Position numbers and translations under genes: made by a program. The notes beneath the pieces are model-generated. The model had not been told where the DNA came from, made no database searches, and saw nothing but the letters and a program-made list of their open reading frames with translations. From Protonemura montana (taxonomy: Eukaryota > Arthropoda > Insecta > Plecoptera > Nemouridae): a DNA stretch of 64,000 bases. Below, in pieces: positions 54,621 to 64,000 of this stretch. Each line of letters begins with the position of its first letter. The stretch's first letter is position 1. The stretch lies in NCBI GenBank assembly GCA_947568835.1, contig OX387607.1:15551701-15615700 (forward strand), given 5' to 3'.

Positions 54621-57504
54621 ACTATATCCAAATTTCTTGTATCATTATTGAAAAAAAAATACTTCATAACCTTTTTACAGAGCCTTTGATGTTGTTACTT
54701 TCAGACGCTACGTTAAGTTAACTTTTCAACAACACTAGACCTAGCAGAAGCACACAAAGAAAACTACCGGGAAGTACACGTAGTCAATGTTTGCTCTTAC
54801 CCAATATCCTGGTTCGTTAAGCTTGCAATATCAATAAGGACACGCCGATCAGGATAGATCGTAGCCCCCCGTTCCCAACGACATCGGGACGGCAACATCT
54901 TGTGAAAATAACAGGTATGCCTCTCGTTTTTGTCATCCAAGCCCGCTCAAGCGAGGCGCTGACTCAAGGTAAAGGAAAGCTGACACTGGTCCATATCTAA
55001 GAAAATGGACAATTTTTTACAGATGTTATGTTCGGCTGCAATATTGAAGTTATCTTTGGCACTAAAGTTATTTTTGTGATTTTTGTCATAGCAAAAAAAA
55101 AACTACGGCGATTGGAAAAGATATTGAGGTTTTGGTACAAAATCCTTGGAATTGCTTTTGGAATTACTTTTCATGTTTACTTTTCGCAAGGGAAATGTGG
55201 CAAATTGTGTGCTCATGTTTTTATGCGGCGTAAAATAAGATTTCAGTTTTAAAGCAATTAGTGCTTGGTAATTCTTCGTTATTACATTTCAGTATTTACA
55301 AAGAGTATTTACCGACTCTCAAAAGCAACAGAATTATGTAGAATTTCAAGAGAAAGATGTTCCTACTTTTCACTTAGAACTAAAAAGCATCCATTCCAAA
55401 TTTCGTCATAGGGAAAAAACGTTTCATTATTTAAATCTGAAGTATATTTGCAATGCACCACCTCAAAAACTTGCCTCTGTTAATGGTGCATATATATAAT
55501 TTCACTCAATTCTTCTGTACGACGCATTAAAAGAGTCGGCTACACTCGGATTGCTTTTAATTATTGATTCTCGTCGGTGAATTTGCGTCACGTACAGAAC
55601 CCAGAAACCAATCAACACGACTAGAAAAGTGCAGTTAGTGCTGAAAAGTGGCTCGAAAACTAAATCCAATCTATAATGTTGCAGTTGTACTCAATTCCAA
55701 GCGTAGCAAACCTATGTTTGAACCAATTTTCGCTGTTTTTCTGTGCAATTATACACATTTTGACAAATAAACTTGCAGTTTCATATGTGTTCGCTTCAGA
55801 AAATGATTACATTTTTTTTTTCCGTTAAGAGGAATTTTTTTTTTAACTACAGAAACTAGATGGATTAAATTTCGTTCCTAGACAAACAGGTCTGTACCTT
55901 TTCACGCTGCACGCTCAAAATTGGAATGATTCCAACTCGACGTGTTTATTTTTGTACTCTCCCCCACCCCCCTACCTCACCCCACATCCGACAGCACTAA
56001 AAAGTAGGGGGTGATGTTCCGGTTTGTTTACCCCCCACCCCTCCAATTATCAGCAGAATCGACTTTCAAAAGCACGAAAATTGTTATCGGATTTTCGCCC
56101 AAACAAAAGCAACGGTGTTTTTTTTTTTTGCCAACGCACGCAGTTCTACCTAATACGTCTCTCGTATTCTACTTCGCTTTCAACCTTTTAATAGGAGACC
56201 AGAGTTTGGCAACTAATGAGCTACCAACCTCACAGTTTTATCTAACAACCCCAAATATCTGGCTTGCATTTTACAGCTTTGTTTTCCTGATAAAACCATG
56301 CAATTAACATAGCATTTAATGAGGTAGAAACAATTTAGTAACAGAAACGAAACACTCGAGCTTTGTTCGACGACAAAGTTTCCGACAGTTGAAAAACTCT
56401 GTGGAAATTAAGCCTGAATTTCAAAAGCCAAAACATTGGCGCCTCTGTTCAAATGAAAAATTATTTTCAATAAAAATTTGTGTTTCCATTCATTTTTTAA
56501 CGTGTGATATCAGAAGAAATTAATTTTTGAATTTCCAAAGTTCACGTAATCAAAAACCAACCCTAGAGCTCAGTTTACAGTTAGAATTAGGTTTCAAAAT
56601 AAGCTCTGGATTGCAGGTTTTCTTTCATAAATATTCAGCCGTATAAATTGGTTCAACGAAAAACCTTCACACAGCCAAATTCACATAGAGACTCTCATGA
56701 GCCCAACCAATTTTACACGAATACCATCTTATTAAACTTATTAATGCTTTTTTAATACTTCAAAAAAAAACGAGGTTTTCAGTTCCTATCGCGCAATCCA
56801 GTTAATCTCGGTAGAAAGTGAAAGGGAGTCATTCAGAGTCAGCCAATCTCGAGCACAAAGCCAAGTTTCCTGACTCAACTCCTCACAGCCGAATATCTAA
56901 ATATTAATCTACTTTAATTATACATCTCGGTTCGGTTGGTTAGATCTTGGCTTTTCATCGAGTTATGAATATAACTCGAACTTGCGATGTGCTGCATTAA
57001 TACAGAACCTAGTTCTTACAAGACGTGGCTTGGAGCTTTGACCGCCAAGATATCGACCCTCTTGGTATTTCGGTATCAAATACATGAAGACTGGCTGCTC
57101 GTTGGGGTTCATATTCAGGCAAATCAGCTAATCACTTTTCACTTGCAGTGGATTTCTTGAATCAAACGGCAATCCGATTAGTCTTGAGGTGGATGCTTGG
57201 GGGCGAATCATCTTAAATTAAATAAACTCAGTTGCGTAAGCAGGTTTTTATATTGGAAAGAAATTAAAAAATCGGCCAAAAAAATCAATTTTGTAAGCAT
57301 CAGGTTGAAAGCGTTCGAAGACAAAAGAAAAAAAATATTGAAAAAATCGTATAATACCTTGAACCATTTTTATCTTTCGGTGACAATATTGTCTGCAAAA
57401 TATTCAAACCGCATAAATAAAGAGAGTTTGTGAAATATTTAACAATCATTGCAGATGACAAAACTTCATTCGCCGTCATAACTTGGCGTCTGCATTTCCC
57501 ACAA
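54621..57504. other. Intergenic DNA
   Basis: No gene is supported. C-rich stretches near 55955-56045 (CTCCCCCACCCCCCTACCTC, CCCCCCACCCCTCC) are unusual for the region. Open frames overlapping them are not convincing. Confidence 0.35.
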
Positions 57505-57840
57505 ATTGTTCCCCTGGACGCAACCCGCAGAACAAATAACCTGGCTCCTCCACCGTGAACTACTTCGACTTATTACGCTTAAAAAGTAGACAAATTCAAC
57601 GGTTCTTCCGTTTATTTCCCAAACATTCTAGTTCTGCATTACTCTACCATCAATGTGCCGAGGAATCCTTATATTAGAGCATGTAGCTCATGCATATTCT
57701 CCACTTACTCTATCCACCTATTATATCTATTTATCTATCTATCTATCCATCTATTTTTCTTTTCTTTTTACTTTTCAGAGAATGTTTTTCAAAATTTGCG
57801 AATTAGAGAAATGTGCCCCTGAACGCATCCCGCAGAGCAA
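57505..57840 (+). repeat. R3 short repeat, two copies, with (TATC)n between
   Basis: CCCCTGGACGCAACCCGCAG at 57511 and CCCCTGAACGCATCCCGCAG at 57816 flank a TATCTATTTATCTATCTATC tract (about 57722-57750). The spacing and pairing resemble the two R3 copies at 7.9-8.06 kb. Confidence 0.6.
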
Positions 57841-58956
57841 TGAACCCGGCACCACCGCCAACAATCTTGGGTCTTCTAAACACAGCGAGATGCTGATGCT
57901 TCTGAGAAATGTTTTGAGATGCTCTAAGTACACATGGTATCTCCCCTCCCCTCTTCGCTATTGACAGTATCTTTATAGCGGATCGGGGCAATCTAAGGAA
58001 GAAACTCGTTCGCCAGGATCAGTTTCAAATCAGTTGGTTCAAGTTAAATAAATTAAAATTTTGTTGTCTAACTTTTCTTTAAAATGAAGCGTGCACTCGC
58101 ATTCGAGTCGAATATTGTGAACCGTTCCAATTTGCGGCATCAAAGCAGTAAACTACTTTTAAATAGTCAACGTTGCAAGAGTCTAGACTCTGCTCAATTA
58201 ACGTTATTGGGTGCCTTGCCAAAGGAATCCCTCCCCCCGTCCCGTCCCACCCCCCCAGGAAAATTCCTGTCCAACGCCCCGCACAATTTCCTCGAGGAAA
58301 CGCTTTAGAAGCGCGTGCGAAAATTCTACGGGTTCAGGTAGGATGATAATTTCGTATCGGCTGAACTGGCAACGTCATCTAAAGTTATAATTTCCGCTAA
58401 GTCAACTTTCATGTTAGGAAGACACATTTAGTTTTGTTGAAATATAGTTAGTGGTGATCTCATAGGTCAATGGTACCCAATTGGGGAGAAATTCCCCTCT
58501 GGAGAGGAATTTGGGAGTCCTCGGGGAGAATTTCAAAGAGGAATCAATCTTCAAATGCGAATCCTATCGAAAAAAGGCAGAAAGAGCGATCCATAAATGA
58601 CTTACATGCGTTTTAATAGCTCTTTGTGAGTCAGGAGTTTCGACTATTTTTTAAATTAAAGACAACACAACCCATTACAATTTGTGCTTTTGAAGCATTT
58701 TTTCAAAAATCCCCTCGACTACGTTTTTCAAATTATTGAAATATCAACTATTGACTCGCATAGACACACTCTTCAGGCGCAGGGATAGAGCCCCTACACG
58801 TTTGTTTGAAATATGCTTCCCTATTTTTAGCGTTTTTATTCATTAGAAAAAAAATCTCAATAAATGCATAGTATTACATACGCACCTACCTGCATATAAA
58901 AAATTTTAATTATTTAAACAGCATCCCATGCTAACCTAACCTTTGATAACAAAACA
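57841..58956. other. Intergenic DNA
   Basis: Nothing is firmly identified. Near 58470-58535, GGGGAGAAATTCCCCTCTGG / AGAGGAATTTGGGAG words form short inverted repeats. Confidence 0.35.
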
Positions 58957-59395
58957 TTCTATCAAGCATAGGAGGTTCAATGGTAGATTCAACGTTTGGT
59001 AGCCATGGAGATGCTGAGATCGCCTGACAGAGCTTCTCTATTCTGCTATCTTATGTTACCACTGGTATATCATGGTCTAGCATAGGAGGTTCAATGGTAG
59101 ATTCAACGTTTGGTAGCCATGGAGATGCTGAGATCGCCTGACAGAGCTTCTCAATTCTGCTATCTTATGTTACCACGGGAATATCATGGCCTAGCATAGG
59201 AGGTTCAATGGTAGATTCAACATTCGGTAGCCATGGAGATGCTGAGATCACCTGACAGAGCTTCTCAATTCTGCTATCGTATATTACCACGGGTATATCA
59301 TGGTCTAGCATAGGAGGTTCAATGGTAGATTCATCTTTTGGAGCCATAGAAATGCTGAAATCGCATCTTACAGCTTTCTTTTGCTACCGCGGTAT
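58957..59395. repeat. 114-bp tandem repeat, about 3.8 units
   Basis: AGCATAGGAGGTTCAATGGT starts at 58965, 59079, 59193 and 59307, exactly 114 bp apart each time; the last unit decays after about 59340. The period equals 38 codons. Minus-strand reading gives STIEPPMLDHDIPVV ... LCQVISASPWLPNVE repeats, but a TAA in most unit junctions breaks the frame. Confidence 0.93.
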
Positions 59396-62300
59396 ATATT
59401 TGAGCTATGTCCGGCAAAAATGTAACGTCCGGTGACGATTAAAATGTAAGCATATAATTGGTGGTAATTATTGAGATGACCCTTTAACTGACAATTATTT
59501 TTTCAACCAGGCATTGAAAACTTGCTACTATAATTTATTTTTTAATGTTATTTTTAAGAAATTTGAAAGTATTACGATAGTTCAGCAATAATTTGCAATG
59601 AAGATGCAGTTTAACATTGTGACAAGCATGCCGCTAGGTAAATTGAACCCCGTCGAAGGGATGAATAGGCCCAAAGAAACCTGTCCCATTAGAACATTAT
59701 ACACTTCCCAACCCTCGCTCACTCCCTTCCACGCGGGTAACGAGTAGCGACGTTCCGTTGGCAAGGAAGATAACAACGAGCGACGGAATTAAAAGCTGAA
59801 TTGAAATGCCTGCAACGCCATTAGCTTGAGCGTGATAATCACTCGAACTTGAAATTGAAAAATGTATACCGCACTGAGTCTAGCTCAAGACGAAGTGTTT
59901 TTTTTTTTATATATATATTTAATGTTGTCTTTTATCAGTTCAGTTAACTTCGTAATGATGAAGCTCCATTTTATTCTATTTGCTGTATTTGTGTTGTCTC
60001 TGAATGCATTGTTATAGTGAGCCCGAGATAGCGTTGATGTACATGCATATCAAACTATCGGTGCAATAACTCGTTACCAGTTTGTGGTATCATGTAGCGC
60101 AGATTAAATGATGGTTCGAGTTGGTTTTTCATGTTGCTATCTAGTTCACACGGGACAAAGTTCAATAAAAACTTCTTTCAAACCCAAATTATAAAAATAA
60201 AGGCTGAGTCATGGTGCTATTACTTACACTTACCATCACTAACAACACACGAAGTAGCTTCGAAGTTGGCAAAGTAACTGCATATCATGATACACCGATA
60301 TTGTGAAAATGCACCAGACTAACACCGTGTTTGGGTCATATCTTTTCGCTTAGAAATGCCAAAAGCGTATATAAAATATGAAGACAATAACAAACTTCCA
60401 GTATTGTACCAAGCAATTATCGGCCTTAAAGCATTCTGGTTATGCTAAGCAAAGTTATTACTTGGACAATTAAATACCCCTTTACCTATCTAGCCTGTTA
60501 TCGGTCAAAAACCTTCAACTCTTGTATTAAATACCCATTTGATTGTACAGTAAAATATAATAAATTGGCTCTTTGTACATAGGGTTTAAATTGGTAGGAT
60601 TTTCAATTATTCCAATACACACGCATGTAATAATTAAGTAAGCAATACCTATTTACTTACAAATTAACATAAGATACATGTTTTAATAGTTTCAATTGAT
60701 AAATTGCTATTTATTTTTAGGTATTCCATATAATTTCATAAACAAATAACGTGGATTGCACAATTTGACAAAATAAGTCAAATTTCTTTTCGCTGAAAAC
60801 TGTTCCTTATTTACAAACGACACAGAAAGCATTATACCAACGAGACAATTTGCAGAGTAAAAATTGTATTTTAAAGTTTCTACGTATTATAATTATTTGA
60901 AATGCTGATGCTGGCACATAAATGGATGTGCTCTACATGAAACCACACTCATTTATACTTGATATCGGAGCGCAATTTTATTTCAAAAAAGAAACTTTAG
61001 AGTGTTTTCAGGGAAATGTAGAATAGAAATATATGAAACGAGCTTGATGAAACAAAAACAATTGCAAATCGGAGAAATGCAACACCGTATTATAAAAATG
61101 ACGAACAGATAGTTGATGATTTATTTCCCATTAGATGGGGAAACACGGTGGGCTAGTTAATAAAAGTACATACAAAATTCGGTCACGTTCGTTTATTGGA
61201 TATATCTGATTTTGTACGACCGGTTTTTGAACAAAGCTGTAAATTTCCGCATGGCTGCCACAATAAATAGCAACATATGAGATCTGGAAGCGAATCATGC
61301 ATTCAGTTTCATAGCATCGCGCGCGGTTCGTTCATTGTAATCAATTGCAAAAAAATCGGAGCCATTCGCGCAAAAAAACTGATGGTAAAACCGCTAAAAA
61401 TTCCACGCGTTGAATTCATTTACTTTTATTCTGTGTCTCGACTACAATCGTTTGAATTAATACGGCTACCGTGAGATGCAACCGTTAACAGATATTTTAT
61501 GTCATTTATTGTATTGTTCAAAATTCCCATTGAACACACATAATGGAAAATTTTCCTTTCCCTATTTAACATTAATATAACATCAAAAAGCATATATACG
61601 GCCGCTGTACCGTATCATGCGGTAAGAACTGCTAGGGTGCAATTTGGTTTGGTAGTATCTATACATGTGCTACTGCTAGGTAAATATACCTATAATTGCA
61701 CCGCTGTAGCTTCCGGCATTGCATAATTGATAAGTGCATCGAGTGCTCTTTGAAGATCGCTACCTACAACCTCAAAGATGGGGTTTTGAGGGAGGTAAAT
61801 CAGTTTGTTTAACAAGTTAAGTTATACTTGAGTAAACGGACGTATACCTCAATTTAGAGAGAGGAAGACATTTTCTTAAGATATAATTAATTTTTAACAG
61901 TAAATTTGTTGCCTTTAAATAAAACAATGAACAATGGGTCTTTGTTCAAGAATTTGTTTAAGTCATATTTACCTTTGCTGTCATAACTGTTTGATATGGC
62001 TGCGTTGTCGAATGTTTCTTCTACCAAGGGTTACCCCAGTGCGTTTCAGTTTTTGCTAAGATCAATTGTTCAACTTTCTGGAAGGTGTAGGGTAAATATA
62101 CGTGAGTTGGCAACACAGTTTTAATAATCAATTCGAGACGGGTAGATATGTTGACACCTGACAAGATAAACATGAATCATAAAAATACCCTTTTAATTGC
62201 CAATTGAAAACCTGGAAGCCCATAGACAAATTTTTGTTTGTCTGTTCATACCAAATATGGCAATTCTGTTACCTTTTTAATTGGTCTAATGAATTAAGAA

Positions 62301-62939
62301 ACATCATTCTTTCTTGCAAAGCAATAACTGCAATATTTTTGCATTAATAATGATGTAGTTGCAACCGTAAGTTCAATAATAGATGCAATAAAATACATTG
62401 CAAATTAATTATAAAAATAAATACATTATTAATATTTATTATTATTATTATTACTGTGGCCGTTATGTATGTAAACTGAAAATATCTCTCATCGCATTTG
62501 AAACGTCTCCGTAGCAGGATTTTTCAGTTTACAGTTTTGAAGCTTCTAACCCTTGCTTTGCAAACTCTTGCTTTTCTCGCTGACGTTAATTTCGCGAGAT
62601 AACTTTTGCCGTCGCCGCCATCGAACATTGTTCCTGCCGCGTGATGAAAATAACACTGCCCGGCAGCGTCAGACACGTTTAAGCTAACAATCTTTACAAA
62701 AAAGAAAAACTCGGAGAAGAAAAAAGGAACTTGTGCCTGAAGCCAGACAACTTTCTGGAAATATAACATTCTGGGACAGAAAAAAAAGAAATGTGCCGCA
62801 TAAATGTTTTTTTTTAACGAGTCAACGTACAAATAAAAAACCATGCACTGCTATATTTGATGAGCAAAGCGAGTGGAGCGAGTGGAGCGAAATCTTCCAT
62901 TCCACTAAAAAAAAAATTCTGTGATTCGCGTTTTTGTTC
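59396..62939. other. AT-rich intergenic DNA
   Basis: No gene or dispersed family is recognised. A (TTA)n tract is at about 62434-62452 and a short (AGCGAGTGG)n duplication at 62866-62890. Confidence 0.4.
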
Positions 62940-63190
62940 GCATTTTTGTTCGCGCTCACGAAATTTGCAGAGCACAGTTTTGTGTTCTTAACTCAGACTC
63001 TCTGCGTTTTACAGAAAAATCGGTCAAATAGTTTTGAAACTATTCAAAAGTTACGACTTTTTTCAGTTTTTTTATAAACGTTTTTGAGTTGCACAGCCAA
63101 ATGTATTTGATACTTTTCACCAAACTTAGCAAGGATGTGAAATACCATAAAATTAAGAAGTTGTAAAGTTTTTAAGCTCGTATGTAGAGG
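62940..63190 (+). repeat. Dispersed family R2, copy 2
   Basis: Co-linear with 28440-28710: GCAGAGCACAGTTTTGTGTT, CTTAACTCAGACTCTCTGCG, AAACTATTCAAAAGTTACGA, TTTGAGTTGCACAGCC, GGATGTGAAATACCATAAAA and TTTTTAAGCTCGTATGT. It ends next to a 5S SINE tail. Confidence 0.75.
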
Positions 63191-63207
63191 ATTGAGCTCG
63201 TATGTGT

Positions 63208-63807
63208 TTGATTTGTGGTCTTAAACGACAAACATTTTTGACAACTGGCCATGCAGCACTGATCTAATGGAGTCGGTGAATGATAAACCTAATATAGCCT
63301 AGACTAGAAGGAAGGAGGGGAAACCCGGTGCCGGCACGTAGCCTACTCCTGTCGAAGAGCACCAAGAGGACCATCTGCTCAACTTCCCTGCCGAAGGACC
63401 GTACAACGCGAACAACAGGATTCCTCCACAAATACATGCTGTTGAGAGGTTGATAAGCAGGGCGAGTGAAGTTGCTGTATTAAATTTCATCCCTCCAACC
63501 TCTCTCCCAAACAGAACTGGTCATGTGTATGATGGTCAACCATCCAATACCTGACCCAGCGCAGTGTTGCTTAACTTGCATCCCTCCAACCTCTCTCCCG
63601 AACAGAACTGGTCATGTGTATGATGGTCACCCATCCAATACCTGACTCAGCGCAGTGTTGCTTAACTTTCATCCCTCCAACCTCTCCCCTGAACAGAACT
63701 GGTCATGTGTATGGTGGTCGCCTATTCAATACCTGACCCAGCGCAGTGTTGCTTAACTTCGGTGATCTCACGAGAACCTGTGTTTCCAACACACCAAACC
63801 GTTCGGT
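63208..63807 (-). mobile_element. 5S SINE, full-length-like, three 5S blocks
   Basis: The minus-strand head ACCGAACGGTTTGGTGTGTT starts at 63807, followed by GGAAACACAGGTTCTCGTGA and GATCACCGAAGTTAAGCAAC. Box-A-like GTTAAGCAACACTGCGC words recur at about 63752, 63662 and 63572. The body follows, and the tail GACAAACATTTTTGTCGTTT / AAGACCACAAATC-like end lies near 63208-63240. Its 5' end is the same as in the copy at 768-1373, defining the true start of the family. Confidence 0.86.
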
Positions 63808-64000
63808 CCGTATATTTTTACTTTCTCTTATTATTCACAAATTAGCGACTTAATATTGGAAATTTTGCGTTGATCTTTGCAATGGATGTGGCAAGTACTA
63901 ACATGGATGTGGTAAGTAACATAGATGTGGTAACAGTGGTAACTTTCCGGTCCATGAAAGCGCAGAGCACGGAGGCTGAAACCTCGTTCTTCTGTTTTGC
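63808..64000. other. Non-coding end of window
   Basis: Contains a short ACATGGATGTGGTAAGTA / ACATAGATGTGGTAACAG duplication (63900-63935). Nothing else is seen. Confidence 0.4.

Noticed and set aside
62866-62890. Small (AGCGAGTGG)n duplication as a protein repeat (SEWSEWSE)
   Set aside because: Only two to three units in an AT-rich non-coding stretch.

Overview
The window is AT-rich nuclear DNA from an animal, most likely an arthropod. Only one protein-coding gene can be supported: the last two coding exons of a beta-type octopamine receptor (class A GPCR) on the + strand. They lie at 3610-3858 and 10255-10609 and are joined across a 6.4 kb phase-2 intron. The upstream exons lie before base 1. 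The family (insect beta octopamine receptors), the long introns and the dense non-autonomous repeats argue for an insect, perhaps a hemipteran, but the order cannot be fixed from this sequence.

Layout. 1-3.6 kb is intron or upstream sequence with a decamer array and a 5S-rRNA-derived SINE. 3.6-10.6 kb holds the two receptor exons; their shared intron carries an inverted pair of tRNA-like SINEs, a truncated 5S SINE and two foldback elements, one of which ends 38 bp before the last exon. 10.6-16.6 kb is repeat-poor, AT-rich sequence that includes the presumptive 3' UTR. 16.65-18.04 kb is a 26-bp minisatellite of about 53.6 units with no net length change. 20.2-20.6 kb is a 62-bp tandem array. 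25.6-34.3 kb is an accessory patch of 5S SINEs (one pair head to head), a dispersed ~330-bp family (R1), a 459-bp palindrome with a 9-bp target duplication and a MITE nested in a 5S block array. 35.72-36.22 kb is a clean non-autonomous hAT element. 45.0-52.9 kb is the most structured non-coding region: three TIR-bounded units (2.06, 2.31 and 1.51 kb) plus a decayed fourth, tandemly arranged with near-identical ~126-bp spacers. They carry 14 tRNA-like modules, GC-rich palindromic blocks and an exon-like short ORF behind a polypyrimidine-AG tract. 58.96-59.4 kb is a 114-bp tandem repeat, and the window ends with another 5S SINE at 63.2-63.8 kb.

The two main leads are (i) the 45.6-52.9 kb array of multi-tRNA-like units and (ii) a SINE family whose 5' region has amplified 91-bp blocks, each keeping the 3' half of a 5S rRNA gene (the internal promoter region). 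Everything else appears to be transposable-element debris, tandem repeats or unannotatable intergenic and intronic DNA. No CRISPR array, rRNA operon, bacterial operon or viral gene was seen.
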